64,000 nucleotides of DNA from Sphingomonas qomolangmaensis (GCF_024496245.1 NZ_CP101740.1:2851501-2915500), one strand, 5' to 3'. Shown: positions 49,575-59,734, counted from the stretch's first letter. Program-made: numbers and translations. Notes: generated from the letters alone by a model not told the origin.

Positions 49575-51557
49575 TCATGCGATTCGTTCGTCGGTGTCGG
49601 TGGCGTCGCCGCCGGCGCTGCGATTGGGTTGCGCGCGCTGCTGCTCGGGCGATGCGCGCTGATGACCTTGTTGCCCCTGCTGGCCGGTGCCCGAATCGTG
49701 CTGGCCGAGCTTCAACCCGCGCGCGTCGGCCATTTCGGTCAGCCGCGGCGCGGCTTCGGTCAGCAGCGCGCGCGCGGCGGGGGTGTCGGCGGTCAGCTGG
49801 ACCTGCAGCCCCTCAGTGGTCTCGCGGATCGTTACCTCGATCGCGCCGAGCGCATCGGGGGTGAGCCGGATCCGCGTTTCGCGCGCCCCCGCGGTGTCGC
49901 GCAGCGTCTCGATCCGATCGATCATCGCGGCGGTCCAGGCCGGATCATTGGTCGCGACCGGGGCGAGGACCGCAGGTGCGTCGATCGCGGCGGTACGATC
50001 GATCGGCGGCGCGGTGGCTGCCGATATCGGATCGATCGCGCGTAGGTCGAGCTCGGGTGCTTCGGTTGGCGGCACCGTGGGGGCCGCGTCGGCGAAGGCG
50101 ACGTTGATCCGAGCGCGCAGCGCCTGCGTGGTATCGACGCTGTCGACGGGTGTCGGCGTCGATGCCGTTTCGTCGATCGGCTCGCGAAGCACGGGGGAGC
50201 GCCAGCCGATCGCCGGCGCGGCCACCGCCCCGGGCTGCGGGGCCGGGAAAGCCGCTGCGAGCGTTGCTGCGCTCTCGGCAATCGTGCGAGCAGCGGCACG
50301 ATCGACGACCGGCGACTGGCTCGCCGCGATCGCATCCTGCGCCGGCAGCGCGGGCTCGGGAGTCCGGGGCAGAACCTGCAACGCTGGCGGAACCATCGCG
50401 GGTTGCCGCGGCTGCGCAATGTCAGCCGGTACCGACGCGACGATGGTTGGAAGCGGCGCATTGCCCAAGATCGTCGTGGGCGCGGCGTCGGCCCGATCGC
50501 CATTGGTAGTTGACGGAACGCTCGGTCTTTCGCCGACCTGCGGCGCCGCAAGCGGCGAGATCGTTGTTGGCTGCTCCGCAATTGTCAACGCTGCGGCTTC
50601 GGCGATGGCAGGGTGATGGTTGGGCGTTTCGCCTGCCGGCGCATCCAGCCTGCCTTCCACCAGCGACCGGTCCGGCGCTGCGAACACAGGTGCCTCCGGT
50701 GGGTCGGGCTGCGCGAGGGCTGCCTGCACCATATGGCGGTGGGGTGTAGCTGGCGCGACACGATCGGCGGTTGGCGCAGTCGGCGATCGCCGGCCGCCTG
50801 CGATAACCGGCACGCCTACCGGCGGAGCAATAAGCGCTGGTGCAGCGTGATCCGCTCGCACCGCTATCGAGGCTGGTGTCAACGCTTCCGGGTGATCGAG
50901 CACCGCTTCGGGCAACGAAGGCGGTAAACTTGCTACCCCATCCGCGGGGGCCGCGACGAGCGGCAGCGCCATCGGCGGCAGCGCACCGGTATCGGCCAAA
51001 GGCGTGGCAGTCGAAGCGTCGCGCGCCATCGGGTCTGGCTTGGTGACAACCGTTGGCGGGATGGCCTCTGCCGCGACCAAGGCAGGCGAAGCCAGCGGCA
51101 GTGGCACGCCGGCCGAAACGGCTGCGTCTGCCTTTTGCTGCGCTTCGGGTTCTGGAGCGGGGTGCCGCGCCGGCTGACGCCTCGCGGCTGGGCGTTCGAC
51201 GATCGGCGTCGCCTTGGGCATCTGCCCCGCAAACAGCGATGCTGCCGCCGGCTCGGTCGGTACCGGTTCATCGAGCGGTGCTTGCGGCGGGTTGGATCGT
51301 GCAATCGTTTCGGCGACCGGCAATGCCGTCGCGGCCACCGCAGCCACTGCCGCCACCGGCAGGGTTTTGCCGGGGGCGGCAAGCGGCGGCAGGGGGGGCA
51401 CGGCGATCGGCGCCGGACCCGCGGTCACGCCCGCGAGCGCGTCGGCGAATAGCAGCCCGTCGCGCGGCGGCGCTTGCAGAACACCTGCACGAGCGGGCGC
51501 GGGCGACAACAGGGTCGCCAGCGGGTTCGAACTTGGAAGGTTGGTCGTCGGCTGCAT
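49575..51557 (-). CDS. fliK: Flagellar hook-length control protein FliK
   Basis: A 660-residue protein, largely low-complexity Pro/Ala/Val/Thr sequence, ending in the compact FliK C-terminal domain (about residues 540-630: MIDRIETLRDTAGARETRIR, LTPDALGAIEVTIRETTEGL, VQLTADTPAARALLTEAAPR), which switches FlhB specificity. The disordered N-terminal ruler is longer than in enteric FliK (about 405 aa). The ATG at 51557 is preferred over a TTG at 51575 that overlaps fliJ. Confidence 0.88.
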   Translation of the reverse strand: MQPTTNLPSSNPLATLLSPAPARAGVLQAPPRDGLLFADALAGVTAGPAPIAVPPLPPLAAPGKTLPVAAVAAVAATALPVAETIARSNPPQAPLDEPVPTEPAAASLFAGQMPKATPIVERPAARRQPARHPAPEPEAQQKADAAVSAGVPLPLASPALVAAEAIPPTVVTKPDPMARDASTATPLADTGALPPMALPLVAAPADGVASLPPSLPEAVLDHPEALTPASIAVRADHAAPALIAPPVGVPVIAGGRRSPTAPTADRVAPATPHRHMVQAALAQPDPPEAPVFAAPDRSLVEGRLDAPAGETPNHHPAIAEAAALTIAEQPTTISPLAAPQVGERPSVPSTTNGDRADAAPTTILGNAPLPTIVASVPADIAQPRQPAMVPPALQVLPRTPEPALPAQDAIAASQSPVVDRAAARTIAESAATLAAAFPAPQPGAVAAPAIGWRSPVLREPIDETASTPTPVDSVDTTQALRARINVAFADAAPTVPPTEAPELDLRAIDPISAATAPPIDRTAAIDAPAVLAPVATNDPAWTAAMIDRIETLRDTAGARETRIRLTPDALGAIEVTIRETTEGLQVQLTADTPAARALLTEAAPRLTEMADARGLKLGQHDSGTGQQGQQGHQRASPEQQRAQPNRSAGGDATDTDERIA

Positions 51558-51568
51558 CGCTATCGCGA

Positions 51569-52003
51569 TCAGCAAGGATCGTGCCGTTTGCGCGGGGCGC
51601 TGGGCGGCAGGGTCTCGAGCGCGCGCAGCGCCTTGAGCGCGGCGTGCACCTCGGCGCGGTCGATCAGTTTTTCGACCGCATTCTGGTCGCGGCGCGCCTC
51701 GCGGCTGGCGTCGCGCGCCTGACCCAGGCTGTCCTGCGCGACGGTGACGCGGCGCTCGGCGGCGAACGCCGATTGGTGGAGCCGATCGCGATACTGCGCC
51801 CCCGCGATCAGCGACAAGGCGGCAGCCGGCGCAGGCGAGGGGGCGGGCGCCACCTCGGCGGCCAGCTGCGCGATCCGGTCGCGAAGCGCGGTTTCGCTCG
51901 CCACCTTCTCCGCCGCACGCGCTTCGTCGGCGCGTACCAGCCCCAATTGCAGCGTACGCACGCGAAGCAAGCGTTCGAGCTTCTTCGCCGATCGCTCAGC
52001 CAT
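51569..52003 (-). CDS. fliJ: Flagellar export protein FliJ
   Basis: A 144-residue coiled-coil protein (AERSAKKLERLLRVRTLQLG start; heptad-like stretch VAQDSLGQARDASREARRDQ). It forms the stalk-like central component of the FliI ATPase. The call rests on coiled-coil character, length and position directly after fliI with an 8-base overlap. Confidence 0.85.
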   Translation of the reverse strand: MAERSAKKLERLLRVRTLQLGLVRADEARAAEKVASETALRDRIAQLAAEVAPAPSPAPAAALSLIAGAQYRDRLHQSAFAAERRVTVAQDSLGQARDASREARRDQNAVEKLIDRAEVHAALKALRALETLPPSAPRKRHDPC

Positions 52004-53324
52004 CGGCGAACACGCCGGTCAGCTCCTCGATCGCGGCGTCGAGCGACACGATCGAATCGGCGTCCTGGCGGATATATTCGAGCACCGCGCCATGCGCCGC
52101 GATCGCCGCGTCGATCGCCGGATCGGCGCCCGCGCGATAGGCGCCCATCAGCACCAGGTCGCGATTTTCCTCATAGGTCGCCAGATGCCGCCGCAGCACC
52201 CGCGCGGCATGGACGTGGCGCTTGGCCGCAATGTCGGTCATCACCCGGCTGACCGAGGGACCGACGTCGATCGCGGGGTACACCCCGCGTTCGGCGAGCG
52301 CACGGCTGAGCACGATATGCCCGTCGAGGATCGAGCGCGCCGAATCGACGACGGGGTCGTTACCGTCGTCGCCATCGGCGAGCACGGTATAGATCGCGGT
52401 GATCGACCCGCCCGAATGGACGCAGGTGCCCGCGCGCTCGATCAAACTTGGCAGCATCGCGATCGCGCTCGGCGGATAGCCGCGTGCCGACGCGGGCTCG
52501 CCCAGCGCCAGCCCGATCTCGCGGCCGGCATGCGCCACCCGGGTGAGCGAATCCATGATCAGCAACACGCGCTTGCCCTCGTCGCGAAACGCCTCGGCGA
52601 TCGCGGTGGCGCGCAGCGCACCGCGGATGCGCAGGACGGGCGAGTGGTTGGCGGGCACCGCCACCACCACCGAACGCTGGCGCGCGGCGCCGTGGATCTT
52701 GGTTTCGAGGAAGTCCGAAACTTCGCGGCTGCGCTCGCCGATCAGACCGATGACGACGACATCGGCCTGCGCTGCTCGCACGATCATGCCGAGCAGCACC
52801 GATTTGCCGACCCCCGATCCCGCCATGATGCCGACGCGCTGGCCCTGGCCGATCGTCAGCAGCCCGTTGATCGCGCGCACCCCGACATCCATCGGCTCGC
52901 GCACCCGGCCGCGATCGAGCGGGCTCTGCAGCTTGCCCCCCAGCGGCCAGTGGTCGGCGCCGCGGATCGGCCCCAAGCCGTCGATCGGCTTGCCCGCGCC
53001 GTCGATAACACGGCCCAGCAGCGCGGAGCCGACCTCGGCCTCGCCCGGCGGGCCGATCGGCCGGACCGGCGCATTGGGCAGCAGCGGCGCGGGGCCGCCG
53101 AGGTTCATCAGCAGCGTGCGCCCGTTGCGAAAGCCGATCACCTCGGCCTCGACCGCGCCCTTGCCGCTGCCGACCGCACACACCGTCCCCACCGGTAGCA
53201 ACAGCCCGACCGCTTCCATCAGCAACCCGTCGAACGACGCGAGACGTCCCGAAACGCGCGGCTTGGCAACGAACATCGGCGCGGCGAGCCGCTCGAGATA
53301 ATCGTCGGCGAAGGTGTTCAGCAT
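51996..53324 (-). CDS. fliI: Flagellum-specific ATP synthase FliI
   Basis: A 442-residue F1-beta-like export ATPase. Walker A is in GIMAGSGVGKSVLLG near residue 170, VVIGLIGERSREVSDFLE follows, Walker B is VLLIMDSLTRVAHAGREIGL, and the C-terminal family signature ARGYPPSAIAMLPSLIERAG is present. It unfolds and feeds export substrates with FliH and FliJ. Confidence 0.97.
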   Translation of the reverse strand: MLNTFADDYLERLAAPMFVAKPRVSGRLASFDGLLMEAVGLLLPVGTVCAVGSGKGAVEAEVIGFRNGRTLLMNLGGPAPLLPNAPVRPIGPPGEAEVGSALLGRVIDGAGKPIDGLGPIRGADHWPLGGKLQSPLDRGRVREPMDVGVRAINGLLTIGQGQRVGIMAGSGVGKSVLLGMIVRAAQADVVVIGLIGERSREVSDFLETKIHGAARQRSVVVAVPANHSPVLRIRGALRATAIAEAFRDEGKRVLLIMDSLTRVAHAGREIGLALGEPASARGYPPSAIAMLPSLIERAGTCVHSGGSITAIYTVLADGDDGNDPVVDSARSILDGHIVLSRALAERGVYPAIDVGPSVSRVMTDIAAKRHVHAARVLRRHLATYEENRDLVLMGAYRAGADPAIDAAIAAHGAVLEYIRQDADSIVSLDAAIEELTGVFADG

Positions 53325-53331
53325 CGGTGGC

Positions 53332-54066
53332 TCAGCATTGCGCGGGCAGCGGCACGCGGTCGATCGCCGCGGTGAGCTGTTCGATCCATTGTTCGGGCCC
53401 GTCCTCGACGATCGTCGATGCCGATTCGATCACGAAGCTGCCGCGCGCAATCGCCGGATCGCCACACGCGAACACCGTCGCGGGCAACCTGCCTTCGACC
53501 AGCACGACATCCGCGGGATGCATCCGCACCAGCGACGATTCGGCGGCGTCGGCAAGCAGGTCGACCGCCGCGTCGATCCGCCCAGCAAGCCGTTCGGGCG
53601 ACACCCCGATCTCGCCGACCAGCCGCGTGACGAGGTGGAGCACCGTCTGGCGCAATTGCTGCGCGAAGCGTTCGCGATCGAAATGCGCGGCATCTGCAAG
53701 CCCGCGGCCGAGCGCATCGACCAGCGCACGATCACGCGCGGCGGCCACCTCGATCTCGGCGCGTGCCGCTGCCAGCCCCTCGGCATAGCCCTGGTCGTGC
53801 GCGACCGCGATCGGATCGACGAAGGGCTGCGGCGCCGGCGCCGCCATCGGCTGTTCGATCTCGGGATCGAACATGTCCCAGCCTTGCGTCGGCTTGGCGC
53901 TGCGATCGGCGGGTTCGAAATGGCGCGGCTGCTTGGGCGCGGCCTTTTGCGCGACCCGCGCACCCGGATCGACCGGCGCAAATCCTTCGGGCGGCGCAAA
54001 GGCGCGGCGCAGCGCCTCGCCCGCTTGCGCGTGGCGGCTGGCGAAGCCGGCGGTGAACTCAGACAT
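53332..54066 (-). CDS. fliH: Flagellar assembly protein FliH
   Basis: A 244-residue stator-like regulator of FliI. The N-terminal half is low in complexity; the C-terminal half (about 115-240: AEIEVAAARDRALVDALGRG, LRQTVLHLVTRLVGEIGVSP, LLADAAESSLVRMHPADVVL) matches the FliH/HrpE fold. It overlaps fliG by 8 bases and lies just before fliI. Confidence 0.88.
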   Translation of the reverse strand: MSEFTAGFASRHAQAGEALRRAFAPPEGFAPVDPGARVAQKAAPKQPRHFEPADRSAKPTQGWDMFDPEIEQPMAAPAPQPFVDPIAVAHDQGYAEGLAAARAEIEVAAARDRALVDALGRGLADAAHFDRERFAQQLRQTVLHLVTRLVGEIGVSPERLAGRIDAAVDLLADAAESSLVRMHPADVVLVEGRLPATVFACGDPAIARGSFVIESASTIVEDGPEQWIEQLTAAIDRVPLPAQC

Positions 54067-55069
54067 AATCGTCCTCGCCCCCGCCCATCATGATCGTGCC
54101 GTCCTTGCCCAGCTGCCGCGCGATCGCGATGATCGCCTTTTGCGCATCGAGCACTTCGGACAATCGCATCGGTCCGCGCGCCTCCATCTCGTCGCGGATG
54201 CCGTCGGCGGCACGCGCCGACATGCACCCGAGGAAGCGGTTGCGCGCCGCCTCGTCGACACCCTTGAGCGAGCGCACCAGCAGGTCTGTGTCGACGTTGC
54301 GGATGAGGATGCCCAGATTCTTGTCGTCGAGGTCGAGCAGATTGTCGAAGACGAACATCGCCTCCTCGATCGCGCGCGCGGTCTCGCGGTCGATCTTGGC
54401 GATCTTGGGCATGACGCGCGTTTCGGTGGTCTTGCGGCCGCTCGACAGGATCTTGGCGGCGTCCTTGGTGCCGCCCAGTTGCAGGCCTGCGCTCGAGGAT
54501 GATTGCCCGATCCGCGACGACAGCGCCGATTTGAGCGTTTCGATCGCCTCGGGGGTGATCGGCCCCAGCCGCGCGACGCGGTGGACGATCTGCGGCTGTA
54601 TCGCTTCGGGCAATAGTTCGAGCACCTGCGCTGCCACCGTCGGATCGAGGTTGGCGATCAGCACCGCGGCGATTTGCGGATGCTCGGTTTCGATCAGCGC
54701 GGCGATTTCGCCGGCATCGAGCCAGTCGAGCAGGTCGATCGCGCAGGCTGCCTCGGGCGGGGTGATCCGCGCCAGCACGCTGTCGGCCTTGTCCTGCCCG
54801 AGCGCGCGGTTCATCATCCCTTCGATCCGCGGACGTGGGTCGAAGCCGATCGCGGTACGCTCGCGCGCGCGGTCGATGAAATCGTCGAGCACATATTCGA
54901 CCTCGATCTCGCTGACATCGGCGACCGCGAACATCGCCTTGCCCAGCTGGCGAACCTCTTCGGGATCGAGCTTCTGCAGGATCGCGGCGGCTTCCTCCTC
55001 GCCCACCAGCATCATCAGCACCGCAGCGCGTTCGACGCCGCTATAGTGGCGAACCGCGGTCTCGATCAC
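54059..55069 (-). CDS. fliG: Flagellar motor switch protein FliG
   Basis: A 336-residue C-ring protein with N, middle and C domains. The EHPQ motif (ETEHPQIAAVLIANL) is near residue 128, and the torque helix region (TDLLVRSLKGVDEAARNRFL, GCMSARAADGIRDEMEARGP) contains the charged residues that face the stator. Translation starts at GTG 55069 overlapping the fliF stop (GTGA). Confidence 0.97.
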   Translation of the reverse strand: MIETAVRHYSGVERAAVLMMLVGEEEAAAILQKLDPEEVRQLGKAMFAVADVSEIEVEYVLDDFIDRARERTAIGFDPRPRIEGMMNRALGQDKADSVLARITPPEAACAIDLLDWLDAGEIAALIETEHPQIAAVLIANLDPTVAAQVLELLPEAIQPQIVHRVARLGPITPEAIETLKSALSSRIGQSSSSAGLQLGGTKDAAKILSSGRKTTETRVMPKIAKIDRETARAIEEAMFVFDNLLDLDDKNLGILIRNVDTDLLVRSLKGVDEAARNRFLGCMSARAADGIRDEMEARGPMRLSEVLDAQKAIIAIARQLGKDGTIMMGGGEDDYV

Positions 55070-56706
55070 GACGCGTCGGCCTTGATCATGTCGCGTACCG
55101 CCAATGCAGCGCGCGCCGGATTGTCCCGGGTGAAGCCGCGTACCATGCCGACGCGATCGTCATAGCCGCGCGCATTTTGCAGCATGTCGATGCTCACCGG
55201 CGCGGATCCGCTCGGCTGTTCGGGCGCAGGCCCGCCGTCGGCACCGGGCAGCGGCAGCGCGGCGCGATCGGTCGCCGTTACCTCTTCGCGCTTTTTGCCC
55301 ATCGATTTGACCAACGGGCGGACGCCGACGAACAGCACCAGCAGCGCGATGATCAACGCGGTCGCGTTGCGCGCCACCATGGGCACCCACGCGGCATCGT
55401 ACCAGGCAGGTTGCTCGACATCGGTGACTGCGGGCGAAAAGGCGCGGCTGACGACCGTCACCTGGTCGGCGCGTTGCGCATTGTAGCCCACCGCGGCACG
55501 GACCAGATCGGTGATCTGGCGGATTTCGGCGGGGGTGCGCGCCTTGCCCTCGGGGTCGCGCAACAGCACGGCGACCGACAGCCGCTTGATCCCGCCGGGG
55601 GCGGTGCGGGTGACCGACACTTCCTTGCCCAGGTCATAGGTCCGCGCGAACTCCTCGCTCGCCTTGGCGGGCGCGGTGGTCACCGCGGCGCCGGGCTGGG
55701 TCGCGGGATCATTGGGATTGGTCAGCGACGCCGCGGCGGGCGGGGTGTTCGATAGGGCACCGGGGATCCCGCCGGGGGCGCCCGGCGTGCCGTTCGGCCC
55801 GACCCAATTGCCCTGTTCGGCGCGGATCACGCCTTCCTTGTCATAGCGTTCGCGCGTTGCCTGCGCTTCGTCGAGATCGACATCGGCCTGGACTTCGGCG
55901 CTGAAATTGCCCGCCCCCACCAACGGGGTCAGCAGCTTGTTGAGCTGCAGGCGGAACTTGTCTTCCACCCGGCGCTGATAATCGATCCGCGCATCGCCGA
56001 CGCTGGTGCCGCGCTCGTCGTCGTCGCGGCTGAGCAAGGCGCCCATCTGGTCGACGATCGTCACGCTGTCGGGCTTCATGCCGCCCACCGAGGATGCCAC
56101 GAGGTTGACGATCGAACGCACCTGCGCGTCCGATAGCGTGCGACCGGGTTCGAGCCGGACGATCACCGATGCCGAAGGCTGCGCATTGTCGCGCACGAAA
56201 ACCGAGGATTCGGGCATCGCCAGATGCACCCGCGCATCGGCCACCGCGTCGATCTCGCCGATCGATCGCGCCAGCTCGCTCTCGCGCGCCTGGCGCAGCC
56301 GTTCGCCCTCGACCGCGCGGCTGACCCCCATCGGCAGTTCGTCGAGGATCGCATAGCCGCCCGGTGCCGCCTTGGGCAGGTCCTGCCCCGCCAGCAGCAT
56401 CCGCGCCTTGTGGTAATCATCCTCGCCCACCGTCAGTGCGCCCGACTGGTCGAAACGCGTCGGAATGCTCGCCGCGGCAAGCGCGTCGCTCACCGCCGAT
56501 TTGTCGTTGTCGGCGAGTTGGGTGAACAGCACCCGCTGCGGCGGCGTTGCCAGCATCAGCCAGGCCAGCGCTGCCGAGGCGATCAGCCCGATCATCAGCA
56601 CCAGCGGCAGCGCCTTCTTGACCGCGGGTTGCGCGAAGAAGCCCTTGGCTTGGGCGAGCGGCGCGGCGAGCCGCGCAGGGGTGAGCGGGGTGAGGGCGTT
56701 TTCCAT
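55066..56706 (-). CDS. fliF: Flagellar MS-ring protein FliF
   Basis: A 546-residue protein. Membrane helices are at about residues 33-53 and 435-455. The YscJ-like domain is in the N-terminal half (YHKARMLLAGQDLPKAAPGG, VHLAMPESSVFVRDNAQPSA, SIVNLVASSVGGMKPDSVTI). A Gly/Pro-rich loop lies near 285-335, and the C-terminal FliG-binding tail ends the protein. Length is normal. Confidence 0.96.
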   Translation of the reverse strand: MENALTPLTPARLAAPLAQAKGFFAQPAVKKALPLVLMIGLIASAALAWLMLATPPQRVLFTQLADNDKSAVSDALAAASIPTRFDQSGALTVGEDDYHKARMLLAGQDLPKAAPGGYAILDELPMGVSRAVEGERLRQARESELARSIGEIDAVADARVHLAMPESSVFVRDNAQPSASVIVRLEPGRTLSDAQVRSIVNLVASSVGGMKPDSVTIVDQMGALLSRDDDERGTSVGDARIDYQRRVEDKFRLQLNKLLTPLVGAGNFSAEVQADVDLDEAQATRERYDKEGVIRAEQGNWVGPNGTPGAPGGIPGALSNTPPAAASLTNPNDPATQPGAAVTTAPAKASEEFARTYDLGKEVSVTRTAPGGIKRLSVAVLLRDPEGKARTPAEIRQITDLVRAAVGYNAQRADQVTVVSRAFSPAVTDVEQPAWYDAAWVPMVARNATALIIALLVLFVGVRPLVKSMGKKREEVTATDRAALPLPGADGGPAPEQPSGSAPVSIDMLQNARGYDDRVGMVRGFTRDNPARAALAVRDMIKADAS

Positions 56707-56712
56707 CTGCGA

Positions 56713-57072
56713 TTACACCGGCATGCTCATGATGTCCTTGTAGGCGGACAGCAATTTGTTGCGGACCTGCAGCGTCGCCTCGAACCCGACCGAGGCTTGC
56801 TGGCGGGCCAGCATCACCTTGGCGATGTCGATCGTCTCGCCGCGCTCATAGGCGGCGGACAATTGCCCCGCCTGGTTCTGCGCCTTGTTGACGTCGCCGA
56901 GCATTCCCTCGAGCGTCGAGGTGAAGCTGTTGCCTTTGGGCGCTTCGGTCGCGGGTACCGCGACCTCCGGGTTGGCGCGCGACAGCGCCTGGTTCTTTTC
57001 GAGGATCTGGGCGCGCATCGCCATGATCCGGTCGACGCTCATGGCGCCGCCCCCGATGCCGTTGACGCTCAT
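56713..57072 (-). CDS. fliE: Flagellar hook-basal body protein FliE
   Basis: A 119-residue protein joining MS ring and rod. The conserved C-terminal half reads AKVMLARQQASVGFEATLQV followed by RNKLLSAYKDIMSMPV. The start at 57072 is chosen for its ATGA overlap with the regulator stop; an ATG at 57087 is also in frame. Confidence 0.94.
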   Translation of the reverse strand: MSVNGIGGGAMSVDRIMAMRAQILEKNQALSRANPEVAVPATEAPKGNSFTSTLEGMLGDVNKAQNQAGQLSAAYERGETIDIAKVMLARQQASVGFEATLQVRNKLLSAYKDIMSMPV

Positions 57073-58331
57073 GCGGTTGCCTTCCAATCCTGCGCGCGGC
57101 CGATATCGTCACCTTGTTCACGCGCCTTGGCGAGGCGATAGCGAAGCGTGCGTTCGGAAATCCCCAGCCGGCGCGCGGTCTCGATCCGGCTGCCGTTGCA
57201 CGCCGCCAGCGTGTCGCGGATTGCCTGAAATTCGCTCATCTGGACGATGTTGCTCAGCCGCGCCGGGCCATCGTTCGAAGCGCGCAGCTGCGTCGGGCGG
57301 TCGAAGATGATGTCGGCGGGACCGATCGCGTCGCCGTGGCACAGCAGCAACGCGCGCTGGATGACATTTTCGAGCTCGCGGACATTGCCCGGCCAGTCAT
57401 GCGCCTCGAGCATCGCCAGTGCGGCGCGCGACAGCCAGGGCAGCGTGTTGCGGCCGCCGGCGTGGCGGACGATCATCGCGGTCGCCAGCGCGGGCACGTC
57501 GTCGAGCCGCTCGGCGAGCGGGCGGGTGGTGAGCGGGAACACGCTCAACCGGTAGTAAAGATCGGCGCGGAAGCGGCCCGCCTGCACCTCGGCATGCAGG
57601 TCGCGGTTCGCGCACGCGATGACGCGGACGTCGATCGCCTCGGCCTGGGTCGCGCCGATCGGCACGACCTCGCGCTCTTGGAGCGCGCGCAGCAATTTTG
57701 CCTGCAGCCCGATCGGCATCTCGGCGACTTCGTCGAGCAGCAGCGTGCCGCCATTGGCGGCGCGAAAGAAACCCTGACCGCCCGATGACGCGCCGGTGAA
57801 CGAACCCTTTTGGTGACCGAATAGCATCGCTTCGAGCATCGTCTCGGGTAGCGCGGCGCAGTTGATCGCGATGAACGGACCGTTCGCGCGCGGCGATGCG
57901 CGGTGGATCGTCCGCGCCAGCACTTCCTTGCCGGTGCCGGTGGGGCCGTTGATCAGCACGGTGATGTCGGCCTTGGCGACGCGTTCGGCGAGCGTTAGCA
58001 GCGCCAGGCTCTCGGGGTCGGCGGCAACGGGGACTTCGGCGCCGCGGAGCAGCGCGCTGGCGAACCCCGAAGCGATCGCCGCATCCTCGGCATCGAACCC
58101 CACGCGCGCGGCATGGCCATCGACGAAGGGGATGACCGAGCCCGGTCCGCCGCCCAGCACCAGGGTGCGGGCCGCGATCGGCGGGCTTTCACCCTCTACC
58201 ACCAGGAAATGGTCGCCGGGCTGCGGACGTTCCCTCTCGGTCGTTGCGACGGCGAGGCCTTGTGCGCGGAGCGTGGAAACGAGAGGATAGTGCAGCCGCA
58301 TGACTGCGGCCGTTGGATAGATCGAACCCAC
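57069..58331 (-). CDS. Sigma-54-dependent flagellar regulator (FleQ/FlbD-like)
   Basis: A 420-residue enhancer-binding protein. The N-terminal 110 residues are a divergent regulatory domain without a clear phosphoacceptor site. The AAA+ domain has Walker A in NGPTGTGKEVLAR, the sigma-54 contact loop GSFTGA (Ser replaces Ala of GAFTGA), Walker B in GGTLLLDEVAEMP and the R-finger region FRADLYYRLSVFPL. The C-terminus is a Fis-type HTH (GSRIETARRLGISERTLRYR). Starts at GTG with GGGGGAA upstream. It heads the fliE operon and probably activates mid-level flagellar genes. Confidence 0.93.
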   Translation of the reverse strand: MGSIYPTAAVMRLHYPLVSTLRAQGLAVATTERERPQPGDHFLVVEGESPPIAARTLVLGGGPGSVIPFVDGHAARVGFDAEDAAIASGFASALLRGAEVPVAADPESLALLTLAERVAKADITVLINGPTGTGKEVLARTIHRASPRANGPFIAINCAALPETMLEAMLFGHQKGSFTGASSGGQGFFRAANGGTLLLDEVAEMPIGLQAKLLRALQEREVVPIGATQAEAIDVRVIACANRDLHAEVQAGRFRADLYYRLSVFPLTTRPLAERLDDVPALATAMIVRHAGGRNTLPWLSRAALAMLEAHDWPGNVRELENVIQRALLLCHGDAIGPADIIFDRPTQLRASNDGPARLSNIVQMSEFQAIRDTLAACNGSRIETARRLGISERTLRYRLAKAREQGDDIGRAQDWKATA

Positions 58332-58593
58332 TGAAATTCCCCCGTTTTGCGAATCATCCTATGGCCGCTTGCTGGTTAACGCCGGGTAAAGTCGTGCCGG
58401 CTCCGCAATAATTTTCTGCTTCTGTCATCCGCTTGCGCACGCGAGCGTAGATTCCCCGCGCGAGAGCGATCACCGGGAAGCCGGTCCGAATTTTTCGTTT
58501 AAGCCCCGCGCCGCGCGGCCGTTCCTTGCTGTGACTGCTCGGCTCCCGCTTGTGGGGGGAAAGGTGGGCGGTACGGGAAATGGAGATACGGAC

Positions 58594-59418
58594 ATGACGG
58601 TTATCGGAAGCAATATCTCGGCGCTGCGTTCGTCGAACGCGGCAAGCAAGGCCACCGACATGCTGTCGACGGCGATGGAACGCCTGTCGACCGGCAAGCG
58701 CATCAACTCGGCCAAGGACGACGCCGCTGGCCTCGCCATCGCATCGTCGATGACCGGTCAGATCCGCGGCATGAACCAGGGCATCCGCAACGCCAATGAC
58801 GGCATCTCGATGGCGCAGACCGCCGAAGGCGCGCTCGATGAAGTCGGCAACATGCTGCAGCGGATGCGCGAGCTGAAGGTCCAGTCGGAGAACGGCACCT
58901 ATTCGACCGATGACATCGCCAACATCACGCTCGAGCAGGACGCACTCGCTGCGCAGATCGACAATGTGCTGACCAACACTGAATTCAATGGCCAGAAGCT
59001 GTTCGACGCAAGCGCTGGCACCGCTGGCGTGGTTTCGATCCAGGCAGGCGCCAACGTTTCGGATGCGATCGAGCTGAACCTGGGTGACGACCTGGCCGCC
59101 GACACCACCATCGCCGCGGTCGTAACCGCCGGTGCTTCGGTCGCCACCGCGACGCTCGAAAATTACGACGACGCGATCGCGACGATCGCCAACCGTCGTG
59201 CCGACCTCGGCGCCACGCAGAACCGCCTCGAATCGGCAGTCAACAACCTGACCAGCAACGCGACCAACCTGTCGGACGCACGCAGCCGCATCGAAGACGC
59301 CGATTTCTCGGCCGAGACGACCGCACTCGCCAAGGCGCAGATCCTCAGCCAGGCATCGACCGCGATGCTGGCGCAGGCCAACCAGAGCCAGCAGGGCGTG
59401 CTGTCGCTGCTGCGTTAA
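58594..59418 (+). CDS. fliC: Flagellin
   Basis: A 274-residue short flagellin. The D0/D1 N-terminus ([40 protein letters not shown]) and C-terminus ([33 protein letters not shown]) are canonical; the variable centre is minimal, as usual in alphaproteobacteria. The ATG at 58594 has GGAG about 9 bases upstream. A 262-base spacer separates it from the divergent regulator. A weak sigma-28-like TAAA...CGCAATAA lies at 58387-58111+300 (about 58387-58411), with off-consensus spacing, so no promoter is annotated. Confidence 0.97.
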   Translation: MTVIGSNISALRSSNAASKATDMLSTAMERLSTGKRINSAKDDAAGLAIASSMTGQIRGMNQGIRNANDGISMAQTAEGALDEVGNMLQRMRELKVQSENGTYSTDDIANITLEQDALAAQIDNVLTNTEFNGQKLFDASAGTAGVVSIQAGANVSDAIELNLGDDLAADTTIAAVVTAGASVATATLENYDDAIATIANRRADLGATQNRLESAVNNLTSNATNLSDARSRIEDADFSAETTALAKAQILSQASTAMLAQANQSQQGVLSLLR

Positions 59419-59506
59419 TCGACCCTCCCGGCACCGCCGCCTCCCCCCACGAAAGGGCGGGGGTGTCGGGGCCAGCCGCTCTTCCTCCCAGCGGAGCGTG
59501 CACGCG

Positions 59507-59542
59507 AAACCCCGGTGACGGTTCTGCCGTCACCGGGGTTTT
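59507..59542 (+). terminator. Intrinsic terminator of flagellin
   Basis: The perfect stem AAACCCCGGTGACGG/CCGTCACCGGGGTTT has a 5-base loop (TTCTG) and a T-run on the 3' side. It lies 88 bases after the flagellin stop. Confidence 0.93.
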
Positions 59543-59605
59543 GTGCGTGACCTTTTAGGCGCGTGCATAAGAGAAGCCGTTGCTCTCAAGCCTTGCACAT
59601 TCCCC

Positions 59606-59734
59606 GTCACCCCAGCGAAAGCTGGGGTCTCCGGAAGCGTGGCGAACCGGTCGCCCAACGGGCTACTGTGTCCGGGCACGCGAGGCAGATGGTTCGCGCC
59701 AGCCGCTCTAGACCCCGGCTTTCGCTGGGGTGAC
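59606..59734. repeat. Sphingomonad palindromic repeat
   Basis: Arms GTCACCCCAGCGAAAGCTGG followed by GGTCT (59606-59630) and AGACCCCGGCTTTCGCTGGG followed by GTGAC (59710-59734) are complementary, with a spacer of about 80 bases. Each arm also contains its own small hairpin (CCCCAGCGAAAGCTGGGG). Confidence 0.8.

Noticed and set aside
58381..58593. A sigma-54 or sigma-28 promoter for flagellin
   Set aside because: No GG-N10-GC with flanking consensus was found; GGCCGTTCCTTGC has spacing 9. The TAAA...CGCAATAA pair has a 13-base spacer instead of about 15.
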